64,000 bases of DNA from JADGHX01 sp963837755 (GTDB lineage: Bacteria > Pseudomonadota > Gammaproteobacteria > Steroidobacterales > Steroidobacteraceae): the NCBI GenBank assembly GCA_963837755.1, contig CAWIOP010000001.1, positions 868,001 to 932,000 on the forward strand, in the 5' to 3' direction. Below, piece by piece: positions 19,002 through 28,904 of this stretch. A program made the position numbers and the translations under genes. How positions within the stretch are numbered: position 1 is the stretch's first letter; each line of letters opens with the position of its first letter. The notes below the pieces were generated by a model that was not told the DNA's origin, made no database searches, and saw only the letters and a list, made by a program, of their open reading frames with translations.

Positions 19002-19454
19002 CTAGTGACAGATCTGCGGCAGGAGCAGCGAAGATTTCGTTGTCGGCCGGGTGTCGTCGCAGGCGATGGTGGGTCTTGCGGGCTCGTCGGAGCTAGTGGC
19101 GAACTGGCCGCCGAAATAGGCGGGGGCGCCCGAAGAGCGGACGCATAGCGAAGTCAGCCGCTTGACCAGATGCGGTGGATTGAGGAGGGAGCGGAAGAAG
19201 TGAATTTCCACTTCCGTCGGCACCAGAAAGGTCCCTGTCTCGTCAGTGATGGCTACGCGCTTCTCGTCTTTGCACAACCGGGCATCCGAAGAGCCAGCTA
19301 CGATGAGAACCTCCGCGTTTCGCACGGGAACCGAATCGTGAGTCAGTGTTCCGCGGATTTCCGGAACGCGCGTGACTTGATGTCTGCCGGGCACGCATGC
19401 AATCAGTGAAAGCGCGGCGAGTACAATCGATGCGAGAGTTGATCCGCCGCGCAC
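19002..19454 (-). CDS. Small lipoprotein, carboxypeptidase-regulatory-like fold
   Basis: The 150-residue product starts with a lipoprotein signal peptide (LAALSLIAC, lipobox cysteine near residue 20). A domain with the pattern GTLTHDSVPVRNAEVLIV and ITDETGTFLVPTE follows, typical of CarboxypepD_reg-like beta-sandwich modules. It would be anchored in the outer membrane or the outer leaflet of the inner membrane. No neighbour suggests a pathway; the gene is divergent from the GNAT gene. Confidence 0.65.
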   Translation of the reverse strand: MRGGSTLASIVLAALSLIACVPGRHQVTRVPEIRGTLTHDSVPVRNAEVLIVAGSSDARLCKDEKRVAITDETGTFLVPTEVEIHFFRSLLNPPHLVKRLTSLCVRSSGAPAYFGGQFATSSDEPARPTIACDDTRPTTKSSLLLPQICH

Positions 19455-19500
19455 GAGCGAAGATTGCCGACCGGTTTCCGAAATTCATGCGAGCCTCTCC

Positions 19501-19920
19501 ATGACTCTGCGAGTCGCAACCCTCGACGACATCGACGCCATGCGTGCCATTCGCCTGGCCGTTGCGGAGAATCGCCTGAGCGACCCACGACGCGCAACAC
19601 CCGGGAAGTATCGCGAAATGCTGGAAGTGCGCGGCAGGGGCTGGGTCTGGGAAGCAGACGGGCGGATCGTGGGGTTCGGGGTTGCGGATGCCACCAGCCG
19701 CAGCCTCTGGGCGCTCTTCGTAGGGCCCGGCTTCGAGCGCCGGGGCATCGGCCGGGCACTTCACGACGCCATGGTCGAGTGGCTGTTCACGGTTGGAAGC
19801 GCGCCCATCTGGCTCAGCACCGAGCCCGACACGCGCGCCGCGCGCTTCTATGCTGCGGCGGGCTGGACCCCGCAGCCGCCGCTCGCGAACGGCGAGCTGT
19901 GTTTCTCGCGCCCGCGATAA
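19501..19920 (+). CDS. GNAT-family N-acetyltransferase
   Basis: The 139-residue protein contains the whole GNAT fold. The acetyl-CoA pyrophosphate loop is visible in FERRGIGRALHDAM (residues about 80-93), followed by WLSTEPDTRAARFYAAAGW. The substrate cannot be told from sequence. The ATG at 19501 puts the first beta strand (LRVATLDDID) at the N-terminus as usual. The gene stands alone between a divergent lipoprotein gene and the OPT transporter. Confidence 0.85.
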   Translation: MTLRVATLDDIDAMRAIRLAVAENRLSDPRRATPGKYREMLEVRGRGWVWEADGRIVGFGVADATSRSLWALFVGPGFERRGIGRALHDAMVEWLFTVGSAPIWLSTEPDTRAARFYAAAGWTPQPPLANGELCFSRPR

Positions 19921-19997
19921 CGGAGCTTCACGTTCGTAAATTGCCCGGTGCGGCGGTACATTAGCCGCCATTTTTCGTGATCTGCAATGGAGCGTTC

Positions 19998-21974
19998 ATG
20001 AACCAGCCGTCGCAGAACCCGCCGCAGATGTCGGTGCGGGCCGTGGTACTCGCCATCGTGCTCGCCATGGTCCTGGCCGCCGCCAATACCTATCTCGGGC
20101 TCTTCGCCGGTCTCACCATCGCTTCCGCCATCCCCGCCGCCGTCATCTCGATGGGCGTGCTCGGTGCGCTCGGCCGTGCCGGCATCCTCGAGAACAACAT
20201 CGTTTCCACCGGCGCCTCGGCGGGCTGCTCCATCGCGTCGGGAATCATCTTCACGATTCCGGCACTCGTCTTCATGGGGTACTGGCGGGAGTTCGAGTAC
20301 TGGTGGGTGGTGGCCATCGGCGGGCTCGGCGGCCTCCTCGGCGTGCTGTTCTCCGTGCCGCTGCGCCGCTCGCTCGTGGTCGAGCAGAAGATGAGCTTTC
20401 CGGAAGGCCAGGCCGCCGCCGAAGTGCTGCGCACGGGCGAGAATCCTTCGCAGGGATTGAAGATCCTGGGCGGGGCCGCCGCCGCCGGCGGCATCATGAA
20501 GTTCACCGCGGCGAGTGGCCTGCGCCTCATTCCCGATACGGCGGCGTGGGCCTCGTACTGGGGCAAGGGAATCGCGTATTTCGGAACCAATCTTTCGCCA
20601 GCGCTGCTCGGCGTGGGCTACATCGTGGGCCTGAACATCGGCGCAGTGATGCTGGCCGGTGGTGTCATCGCCTGGAACATCGCCATTCCCATCTACTCCG
20701 TCTATTTCCTCGACGGCAATCCCGAGCTCGCCAAGGCCGTCGCTGGCCTCTCCGCGGCAGACGCCGCCGGCACCATTCGCGGCTCGCAGATTCGCTACCT
20801 CGGCGTGGGCGCCATGCTCATCGGCGGCATCTACACGCTCTTCTCCATCCGCAAATCCATACTTTCCGGCATCCAGAGCGGGCTCGCCGCCACGCGCGTG
20901 ACAATGGACGCCGCTGTCGCGCAGACCGAGCGCGACCTGCCCATGAAATACGTGCTGCTTGGAATCGTGGCCTTCACGCTGCCGCTGGCCTCGCTCTATT
21001 ACGCCATCGTCGGTAACCTCGGCGTCGCCGCGGCGATGACGGTGATCATGATCCTGGCGGGCTTCGTGTTCTGCTCCGTCTCTGGCTACATGGCGGGCCT
21101 CGTGGGCTCCTCGAACAGCCCGGTGTCCGGCATCACCATCTGCACCATCCTGTTCGCCGCGCTCATTCTCACGCTCTTGCTGGGCCGGAACGCGGCCGCG
21201 GGCCCCGTGGCCACCATCATGATCGGCGCCGTGGTGTGCTGTGCCGCTTCGATCGCGGGCGACAACCTGCAGGATCTGAAGGCCGGCCACATGATCGGCG
21301 CCTCGCCCTGGCGCCAGCAGGTGATGCTCGGCGTGGGCGCCATCGCCAGCGCGCTCGTCATGGCCCCCGTGCTCAACCTGCTGCTCAAGGCCTATGGCAT
21401 GGGCCCGGCCACAGCGGCACACCCGCAGTCGCTGCAGGCCGCGCAGGCCACGCTCATGGAGTCCGTCTCACGCGGCATGTTCGGCGGCCATCTGCCGTGG
21501 AACATGGTGATAGCCGGAATCGGCATCGGCGCCGTCATCATCGTGCTCGACGAGATTCTCAAAGCGGGCGAGTCCGGCGCGCGTGCGCCGGTGCTCGCCG
21601 CGGCGGTGGGCATCTATCTGCCGCTGGAGCTCGAAGTGCCCATCTTCGTGGGCGGCCTGCTGGCCTATATCGCGGAACGCCGGCTCACCGCGGGCATCGG
21701 CCTCTTCAAGCCGGCGAAGGAAGAAATCGAGCGTCTCACGCGCAAGGGCATGCTGTTCGCGGCCGGCCTGATCACGGGTGAAGCGCTGGTGGGCGTGCTC
21801 ATAGCCATCCCCATCGTCGTGAGCGGCCGGGACGATGTGTTCGCCCTGCCGGAGTCGCTTCAGTTCGGCGGGTGGCTGGGGCTTCTCATGCTGGCGGGCC
21901 TTGCGGCCGCCATGTTCAGGGTCGGCACGAGCCCGGGCAATGGCGTGCCCGTGCCTCAGCCCTTGCCGCGGTAG
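19998..21974 (+). CDS. OPT-family oligopeptide transporter
   Basis: The intact protein of 658 residues has about 14-16 hydrophobic segments and matches prokaryotic OPT transporters: AANTYLGLFAGLTIASAIPA near the N-terminus, FPEGQAAAEVLR in the first third and SGYMAGLVGSSNSPVSGIT in the middle. These are proton-coupled importers of peptides or metal chelates in the inner membrane. GGAG lies eight bases before the ATG at 19998, preferred over an in-frame ATG seven codons upstream. Its 3' end overlaps the convergent holin-like gene by 19 bp. Confidence 0.9.
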   Translation: MNQPSQNPPQMSVRAVVLAIVLAMVLAAANTYLGLFAGLTIASAIPAAVISMGVLGALGRAGILENNIVSTGASAGCSIASGIIFTIPALVFMGYWREFEYWWVVAIGGLGGLLGVLFSVPLRRSLVVEQKMSFPEGQAAAEVLRTGENPSQGLKILGGAAAAGGIMKFTAASGLRLIPDTAAWASYWGKGIAYFGTNLSPALLGVGYIVGLNIGAVMLAGGVIAWNIAIPIYSVYFLDGNPELAKAVAGLSAADAAGTIRGSQIRYLGVGAMLIGGIYTLFSIRKSILSGIQSGLAATRVTMDAAVAQTERDLPMKYVLLGIVAFTLPLASLYYAIVGNLGVAAAMTVIMILAGFVFCSVSGYMAGLVGSSNSPVSGITICTILFAALILTLLLGRNAAAGPVATIMIGAVVCCAASIAGDNLQDLKAGHMIGASPWRQQVMLGVGAIASALVMAPVLNLLLKAYGMGPATAAHPQSLQAAQATLMESVSRGMFGGHLPWNMVIAGIGIGAVIIVLDEILKAGESGARAPVLAAAVGIYLPLELEVPIFVGGLLAYIAERRLTAGIGLFKPAKEEIERLTRKGMLFAAGLITGEALVGVLIAIPIVVSGRDDVFALPESLQFGGWLGLLMLAGLAAAMFRVGTSPGNGVPVPQPLPR

Positions 21975-22330
21975 ATCTCGACCCTCGCCCTGGAGCCGAA
22001 CAGCGCGGAGCCGATCCAGCCGGTGATGCTGACAATGAGGGCGGCCAGCACCGCCGTCCAGAAGCCGTTGATGTTGAAGCCCGGCAGCAGCAGCGCCACG
22101 AGGCCGAGCATGGCGGCGTTGACTACCAGCAGGAACAAGCCGAGCGTCACGATGGTGAACGGAAACGTGAGGATCAGTGCAACCGGGCGCACGACCGCGT
22201 TCACCAGCCCGAGCAGCACCCCCGCCAGCACGAGAGTGCCGGGGCTGTCGATGTAGATGCCGTCGACCCACATCGTGGCGAGCCACAGGCCGAGCGCGGC
22301 GATCACCGCGCGAAAGATGAAACCGATCAT
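21956..22330 (-). CDS. Phage-holin-4-family (YvlD-like) membrane protein
   Basis: The 124-residue protein has four hydrophobic segments with the family pattern LVNAVVRPVALILTFPFTIVT followed by PGFNINGFWTA. Despite the name, these are common chromosomal membrane proteins of unknown function. The ATG overlaps the stop of the upstream SRPBCC gene by four bases, so the two are co-translated. Confidence 0.82.
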   Translation of the reverse strand: MIGFIFRAVIAALGLWLATMWVDGIYIDSPGTLVLAGVLLGLVNAVVRPVALILTFPFTIVTLGLFLLVVNAAMLGLVALLLPGFNINGFWTAVLAALIVSITGWIGSALFGSRARVEIYRGKG

Positions 22331-22851
22331 TTGACTGTCCCCGATCCTCTCGCTGATTTGCCCGGTGGGGGGCTCGTAGTGACGCCTGTAGCCGCGCCCC
22401 TGTCCATCTGCATCTCCACGTAGACCTTAAGGCGGGCCAGGGCCGCTGACCAGCCCACTCTCATGCGCTTGTATTGAGTGTCCCAACCGGGGCCATCCGG
22501 AATGCCGGAGCCGAGCACCCGCAGGATGACGCCGCCCGCCGGCGGGGGCGCCGGCTCCAGGATGAAGTCCGCGACGATGGCCGTATCGGTGGCCGGCAGC
22601 GTGGCGGACGGCAGGTAGATGAGCCGCAGGCGCCGGTTCGGCTCGTACACGTCGATGTGCGCCTCCATCTCTGTGACGCGGTCCACACTCGCGCGGAACA
22701 GGCCACCGGCCCGCGGACGCATCTGCGCGTCGAGCGCGCACCAGCGCGGCAGGTGGGGGGCTTCCGTAAGCGCGCGCCACACCGCCTGCACGTCGCCTGC
22801 GATGTCCACCCGATGCGCATAGCCTCGAACCCGGTCGCCCATGGAGGGCAT
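22327..22851 (-). CDS. SRPBCC (START/AHSA1-like) domain protein
   Basis: The 174-residue protein has the ligand-binding fold of polyketide-cyclase/AHSA1 proteins: HRVDIAGDVQAVWRALTEA at the N-terminus, GLFRASVDRVTEMEAHIDVY in the middle and a long C-terminal helix (YKRMRVGWSAALARLKVYVE). The ligand is unknown. It is the first gene of a two-gene unit with the downstream membrane protein. It is divergent from the hybrid kinase gene across about 220 bp in which no clear promoter was picked out. Confidence 0.75.
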   Translation of the reverse strand: MPSMGDRVRGYAHRVDIAGDVQAVWRALTEAPHLPRWCALDAQMRPRAGGLFRASVDRVTEMEAHIDVYEPNRRLRLIYLPSATLPATDTAIVADFILEPAPPPAGGVILRVLGSGIPDGPGWDTQYKRMRVGWSAALARLKVYVEMQMDRGAATGVTTSPPPGKSARGSGTVK

Positions 22852-23070
22852 TGTAGCGAGCCTGCGTCGCCCGGATTCCGCAATACGACCTCGGTCGCTT
22901 TCGTGAACAGTTCTCGAACGTGTGAAGCGGGTCGCGCCGGCGCAGTGCCGGTGCGCACCGGCCTCGTTTATCCTAGCCTTGCACGTAATCCACTCGCGTC
23001 ATGCATTGTTTTCGAGGCCGCATCCGGTGACGCTCCATTCCATGAGGACGCTGGCCATGAGTACCCTTGC

Positions 23071-25651
23071 TTGAACACCGCGTTGCTGTATTCGGCTGCC
23101 GCGGCGCTCGTGCTGGTGGTACTCAGCATTGTCGTGCTTCGCCGCGCGAAGCAGGCGGAGCGCGACAACCTTCTCGCAAGGGAGGAAGCGCGAGAGCGCG
23201 AACGCTCCGAGGCGGCGCTCAAGGCGGCGCTCCTTCGCAGCGAGGCAGCCGAGGTGCAAGTACGGCGCGGCCGCAACCTGCTCGACACCGTCGCCAACAT
23301 GGCTCGCATCGGCGGCTGGGAGCTCGACCTCGCCACGATGATGCCCATCTGGTCCGACGAGGCGTATCGCATCCATGAAGTGGATGCGGCACACCGCCCA
23401 AGCTTTCCGGAGACCATGAGCTTCTACCCCGGGGATGCGCGCCCGCAGGTCGAGACCGCCATTCGCCAGGCACTGGAGAACGGCACCCCTTACGACCTTA
23501 CGGTCCCATTCGTCACGAAATCCGGTCGCCGGCTGTGGGTGCGCGTCATGGGCGCGGCGGAAATGAGGAACGGCGCCGTCACGCGTCTATCCGGCGCCCT
23601 GCAGGACGTCACCGAACAGCGCGAAGCCGAAGAATCGCGCATCGCCGCCAAGGACGCCGAGGCGGCCGCGATCCGCGCGAAGGCCAACTTCCTCGCGAAC
23701 ATGAGCCACGAGATTCCGCACGCCCATGAATGGCATCATCGGCATGACGGAGCTGCTGCTCGACACGCCGTTGCAATCCGCGCAGCAGGAGTTCGCGGAA
23801 ACCATCCGCACCAGCGCCACCTCGCTCCTGGGCATCATCAACGACATCCTGGATTTCTCGAAGATCGAGGCGGGCAAGCTCGGCGTCGACCGCGTGGAAA
23901 TGCACGTGCGCGACTGTGTCGAGGACATCGGCATGGAGATGGCCGTGCAGGCCGCCGCGAAGAATCTCGAGCTCATCGTCAATGTCGACCCGGGCGTGCC
24001 CGACCGAGTGCTCGGCGATCCGCAGCGCCTGCGCCAGGTGCTCACGAACCTCATCGGCAACGCGGTGAAATTCACCCACAAGGGCGAGATCGCCGTGGAG
24101 GTGTTCCCGCTCGCGCTTCAGAACGGTCGAGCGCTGCTCAGCTTCGAAGTGCGCGACACCGGCATCGGCATGGCGCCCGAGACCGTCTCGCAGCTCTTCG
24201 AGCCGTTCGTGCAGGCAGACGACTCCAGCACGCGCAACTACGGCGGCATGGGCCTCGGCCTTGCCATCGTGCGCCGGCTCGTCACGCTCATGGGCGGGCG
24301 CATCGAAGTCTCATCGCGGCTGGGCGGCGGCTCCGCGTTCACGTTCTCGGTGCCGTTCGACGCCATTTATGACGCCGTGGACGTCGCCTCCACGTCGCGA
24401 GTGAGCACGCGTGGCAAGCGCGTGCTCGTGATGGATGACAACCCCACCAATCGCCGGGTGCTGTGCGGGCAGCTTCAGCCCGTGGGTTTCGACGTCATCG
24501 CCACCGCCACGGGCGCCGAGACGCTCAAGACCCTCAAGGAAGCGCAGGCGACAGGCTCGCCCTTCGACGTGCTCATCGCGGACGACCAGATGCCCGACTG
24601 CGACGGCGTCAGTTTCGCCGCGCAGGTGAAAGCCTCGCCCAGAGTGGCCGGCACGCCGCTCATCCTGCTCACCTCCATGGACAAGCACGGTGCCGTCAGC
24701 AATCTCGCGCGCGCCGGTTTCGCCGCATACATGACGAAGCCCGTGCGCGGCACGGAGCTGCGGGCGTGCATCGAGCGGGTGCTCGAACGCCAGCTCGATG
24801 CCACCACCGGGCGCCATCAGAGCCTCGTCACGCGCACCTCGCTCGCCACCGAGCAGGGCCAGGGTCAGTTCCAGGGCCGCGTGCTCGTGGTGGAAGACAA
24901 CGTGGTCAACCAGCAGGTGGCGAAGCGCTTCCTGCAGCGGCTCGGCTGCGAAGTGGTGGTTGCGGAGAACGGCAAGCGCGGCGTCGAGGAGTATCGGGTG
25001 GCCTCGAGCGGCAAGAACCCGTTCGGCCTCGTATTGATGGACGTGCAGATGCCCGTGATGGACGGCCTTGCCGCCACGCGCGAGATCCGCAGCGTCGAGC
25101 CGGCTGGCCGGCACGTGCCCATCGTGGCGCTCACGGCCAGCGCCATGACCGACGAAATGGGGCGCTGCACGGCCTCCGGAATGGATGCATTGCTGGTCAA
25201 GCCGCTGGAGTTGCCGCGGCTGTGCGAGATTCTGGATCGATATGGCTTCCGGCCGGCGGCGGCACCGGCCGCCGCCGCCGCGGCCGCGCCGGAAGCACCG
25301 CTCGAATCCATTGCGAAGCCCGTAGACCTGGATCAACTTCGGACCATCGTCGGCGACGACCGCGAATTCATGAACGAGCTTTGCCAGACTTTCGTCACCA
25401 GCAGCGCGCGCATCGTGGATGAGCTCACGCGCGCGTTGTCCGCTGGCGATCGCACAGTGCTCAGTGCCATGGCACACAAACTGAAAGGCGGCAGCTCCAG
25501 CATCTGCGCGCACGAGCTCGCGCAGCTCGCCGCCGCGCTCGAGAAAGATGCGAAGGAGAAACCCCTGCCCGAGCTCGAGCATTCGGTGAACGCCCTGCGC
25601 CGCGCGTTCGACTCCGCGGCGGGTTACGTCACGGCGGCCATTGCGGCATGA
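23071..25651 (+). CDS. Hybrid sensor histidine kinase (PAS-HK-REC-REC-HPt), frameshifted
   Basis: One transmembrane helix (residues about 3-24) and a coiled coil precede a PAS domain (about 70-190). Then come a HisKA domain with H-box MSHEIRTPMNG, an HATPase with N-box (NLIGNAVKF), DTGIGM and GMGLGLAI, two receiver domains (aspartates in LIADDQMPD and LMDVQMPVMDG) and a C-terminal HPt (AHKLKGGSS). An extra C near 23718 breaks the frame just at the H-box. The start is uncertain: the frame opens with TTG at 23071, while nearby ATGs at 23042 and 23057 are one frame away and may be the true start behind another error. No dedicated periplasmic sensor domain is seen. The partner is probably the adjacent GGDEF regulator. 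Confidence 0.87.
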
Positions 25652-25667
25652 GCATCGTCATACGAGT

Positions 25668-26636
25668 GTGGCGGAGGTGAAATTCCGCCTGCTGCTGGTG
25701 GAAGACGAGCCCACCCAACGCATGATGCTCGAGCGCCAGCTCACGCGCGCCGGCTACGTGGTGGAAACGGCCGAGAACGGCGCCGAGGCGCTCACCAGGA
25801 TCCTCGAAGGGCAATACCAGATCCTGCTCACGGACTGGGACATGCCCGGCATGGACGGCCCCACGCTCTGCAAGCGCGTGCGCGAGGCGAACCTGTCCAC
25901 CTACTTGTACATCCTGCTGCTCACCGGCCACCTCACGACAGATGACGTCGTTGTCGGCCTCGGCGCCGGCGCGGACGACTACGTGAGAAAGCCCGCAAAC
26001 CAGGCGGAGCTGCTCGCGCGCCTGAGCGCCGGCAGTCGTATCGTGAAGCTGGAGCAATCCCTGCGCGAGGCGAACGAGAAGATCCAGCTGCTCTCGGTCA
26101 CCGACTCACTTGCCGGCACGTTCAACCGCCGCTATCTCAACGACCAGCTACTGAAGGAAGTGGAGCGCGCACGCCGCTACGGCCATCCGCTCGCCGCCAT
26201 CATGGCGGACCTCGACCGCTTCAAGCGCATCAACGACGAGCGCGGCCACCAGAGCGGCGACGAAGTGCTACGCCGGTTTGCGGATCTGGCGAAGACGCTC
26301 ATCCGCCCATCGGACTGGATCGCCCGTTACGGCGGTGAAGAATTCGTGATCGTGCTGCCGGAGACCGACGCCGCCGGCGCCGCCGTCGTGGCAGAGAAAA
26401 TCCGCTCCGACTGCGCCGCCTCACCCATGCCGCTAGCCTCCGGCGAGCTCACAGTGACATCGAGCTTCGGCGTAGCCGCGCTATCCCCCGGCAAAACCCC
26501 GGATGCCGCCGCTGCCGAAATGCTGCGCGAAGCGGACGGCGCGCTCTACAAAAGCAAGCACGAAGGCCGCAACCGCGTGAGCGTCGCCGGCCACTTCCAG
26601 CTCTCCGACACCTACTCGGGCCCGTTCCCCAAATAG
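25668..26636 (+). CDS. Response regulator diguanylate cyclase (REC-GGDEF)
   Basis: A receiver domain (LLLVEDEP, phospho-aspartate in LLTDWDMPGMDG, lysine in YVRKP) is joined by a short coiled coil to a GGDEF domain with an intact active site, YGGEEF near residue 225. It therefore can synthesise cyclic di-GMP when phosphorylated. No RxxD inhibitory site was noted just upstream of GGEEF. The GTG at 25668 was chosen, 16 bp after the hybrid kinase stop; a GTG at 25677 preceded by GGAG is an alternative. It is co-transcribed with the kinase. Confidence 0.88.
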   Translation: MAEVKFRLLLVEDEPTQRMMLERQLTRAGYVVETAENGAEALTRILEGQYQILLTDWDMPGMDGPTLCKRVREANLSTYLYILLLTGHLTTDDVVVGLGAGADDYVRKPANQAELLARLSAGSRIVKLEQSLREANEKIQLLSVTDSLAGTFNRRYLNDQLLKEVERARRYGHPLAAIMADLDRFKRINDERGHQSGDEVLRRFADLAKTLIRPSDWIARYGGEEFVIVLPETDAAGAAVVAEKIRSDCAASPMPLASGELTVTSSFGVAALSPGKTPDAAAAEMLREADGALYKSKHEGRNRVSVAGHFQLSDTYSGPFPK

Positions 26637-26740
26637 CCCCAAGGAAGTAGCGCCCCAACGCCGCTACAGCTTCTCAGCGGTGGCTCGCTCGAAGAGGGCC
26701 TTGGCGGGGATGTCTGGCCGCCTGCGACAGCCTCAACTCT

Positions 26741-27412
26741 TCAAGCTTTCTTCTTGCGCTTCAGGAACGCGATCACCGCCGGCATCACCGACACCACGAT
26801 GATCACAACGGTGACGATCCCGAAGTTGTTCTTGATGACCGGGATATTCCCGAACAGATACCCACCCAGGATAAACACGAGCACCCAGCAGACCCCGCCA
26901 ACGATATTGACCGCCTGAAAGCGCCCATAAGGCATGTGCCCGATGCCCGCCACGAACGGCGCAAACGTGCGGATGATGGGCATGAAGCGCGACACCACGA
27001 TGGTCATGCCGCCGTAGCGCTGGAAGAACGCTTCGGTCTGGTGGAGATACTCCACCTTCAGGAATCGGTAGCGACCGCTGAAAGCACGCACGCCGATCGC
27101 CCGGCCGATCGAATAGTTGAGCGTGTTCCCCAATATCGCCGCGGCCATCAGCACCACCGAGATCGCGGGCGCATTCAACGTGCCGCTCGTGTCCACCGCG
27201 GCCAGCGCACCGATGGCGAACAGCAACGAGTCCCCCGGCAGGAACGGCGTAACGACGAACCCCGTCTCCGCGAAAATGATGAGGAACAGGATGGCGTAGA
27301 CCCACGGCCCGAACTGGGTCAGCAGCTCGACGAGGTGGCGGTCGAGATGCAGGATGAAATCGACGAACCAGTGGAAAAGATCGGGGATCCAGGCCAGGAA
27401 TTCCAAGGGCAA
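26741..27412 (-). CDS. DedA-family membrane protein
   Basis: The 223-residue protein carries the DedA/SNARE-associated signature: FAETGFVVTPFLPGDSLLF, then GNTLNYSIGRAIG, FFQRYGGMTIVVSRFMPIIR and FAPFVAGIGHM. Several hydrophobic segments and a basic tail (KRKKKA) follow. DedA proteins act in membrane lipid flipping and proton-motive-force homeostasis. The start is TTG at 27412. Between it and the diguanylate cyclase there is only about 100 bp, holding a small GTAGCG/CGCTAC hairpin. Confidence 0.88.
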   Translation of the reverse strand: MPLEFLAWIPDLFHWFVDFILHLDRHLVELLTQFGPWVYAILFLIIFAETGFVVTPFLPGDSLLFAIGALAAVDTSGTLNAPAISVVLMAAAILGNTLNYSIGRAIGVRAFSGRYRFLKVEYLHQTEAFFQRYGGMTIVVSRFMPIIRTFAPFVAGIGHMPYGRFQAVNIVGGVCWVLVFILGGYLFGNIPVIKNNFGIVTVVIIVVSVMPAVIAFLKRKKKA

Positions 27413-27533
27413 ACCTCGCGCGTCAGGGGCACTGCACGCGCCCGGGCCGGGAGCTTACGCGAGTGGAATATGAATCGCGTGGTGGGCGGGTGAGCGGTGG
27501 ATGCCGGCGGCAGCCCGCCGGCGGACAGGCAAC

Positions 27534-28814
27534 TCAGTGCGCGGTGGGTGCGTCGGACTTCGCGGCCACGCGGCCACCCACCAGATCGTGGGCCTTCAGC
27601 GTGTCGAGGGCGAGCAGCACTTCGCGGTCGCGCGCGGCCAGTGGCAGCTCCGGCTTGCCCGAGACGCGCAGGTCGGCCGGCGCTTCTTCAGGACCGTTGG
27701 CTACGAGATCGGGCGTGATGCCCTTGCCGTGAATCGACACGCCCGAGGGCGTGTAGTAGCGCGACGTGGTGAGCTTGATGGCCCCGCCCTGCGCCAGCGG
27801 CATCACCGTCTGCACGGAGCCCTTGCCGTAGGTCTTGTGGCCTATGAGCGCGGCGCGGTCGTGATCCTTCAGCGCGCCGGCGACGATCTCCGAGGCGGAA
27901 GCGGAGCCGCCGTTCACCAGCACCACGAGCGGCGCGCCGTCGATGAGATCGCCGGGAGTGGCTTCCATGCGGAAGCGCGCGTCGGGGGTGCGGCCGTCGG
28001 CGGTGACGATGATGCCCTCGTCCAGGAACGTCGTCGGCCACCGCCACGCCGGCTTCGAGCACGCCGCCGGGATTGTTGCGCAAATCGAGAACGAGGCCCA
28101 TGCAGGCCTTTCGGATTGTCGCGCTTGAGCGCGGCGACGGCGCGGTCGACGTCATCCGCGCGTGGTCTCGCTGAAACTGGTGATGCGCACGTAGCCGTAG
28201 CCGGGCTCGAGGCTCGTCTGCGAGACGCTGTGCACCTCGACCTTGGCGCGGCGCAGGGAGAAATCCAGCAGCTCGCCGGTGGCCGGCGCGGCGGACGGTG
28301 AGCTGCACCGCGCTTCCGGAGGGGCCGCGCATGCGGGCGATGGCGCCGGCGAGGTCCGCGCCGAACGTCGTTGCCATCGATCTGCACGATCGAGGTCGCC
28401 CGACTGGATGCCGGCCTGGTCGGCGGGCGAGCCCTCGATGGGCCGCAGCACCTTCACCGCCGAATCTTCGGCCACGACTTCGATGCCCACGCCCGGATAG
28501 GAGCCCATGGTGGAAAGGCGGATCTCTTCGAACTCCTCGCTGTCGAGGTAACGCGGAGTGCGGGTCGAGCGCGGCGACCATGCCGCGAATCGCCTTCTCC
28601 ATGAGCGCTTGTCGTCGACGTCATCGACGTACTCGCGCTTGATGCGCTCGTAGACTTCGGCGAACAGGCGGGCCTGTTCCCAAGGGAGCGCGGCCGGCGC
28701 GCTGACGGTCTCTTCGGTGCGGCGCTCGGCCATGACGTCGCCGGCTATGGCGCCGGAAAACCCAAACACCGCTCCCGCGCAGAGAGCGATCAGCGTGCGC
28801 GATCGCATCGTCAT
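27534..28814 (-). CDS. ctpA: C-terminal processing peptidase (S41), frameshifted
   Basis: A signal peptide (LIALCAGAVFGFSGAIAG) is followed by the helical N-domain (EVYERIKREYVDDVDD), a PDZ domain (GSYPGVGIEVVAEDSAVKVL) and the S41 catalytic domain. The Ser/Lys dyad lies in NGGSASASEIVAGALKD and GHKTYGKGSVQ. CtpA trims periplasmic proteins, including peptidoglycan hydrolases. At least four frame changes occur between about 28020 and 28610 and at each the conserved sequence resumes, so errors are likely. Length (about 427) is typical. It lies downstream of a GGDEF-EAL gene and envC on the same strand. Confidence 0.87.
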
Positions 28815-28904
28815 TTTATGCTGAACCCCCGAAACGTGCCGTTGGAAATACTACAGCCGTCCGCCGCTGGTCAATGAAATTCCGCCGAACAGTGAACCCC
28901 ATCA

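Noticed and set aside
21956..22330. Holin-family protein as evidence of a prophage
   Set aside because: This YvlD-like family is common on chromosomes and no phage genes lie nearby.
26676..26697. 20-bp match GCGGTGGCTCGCTCGAAGAG also found near 46843
   Set aside because: Only two copies, no inverted structure, and no consistent context; probably chance or a remnant of a degenerate repeat.
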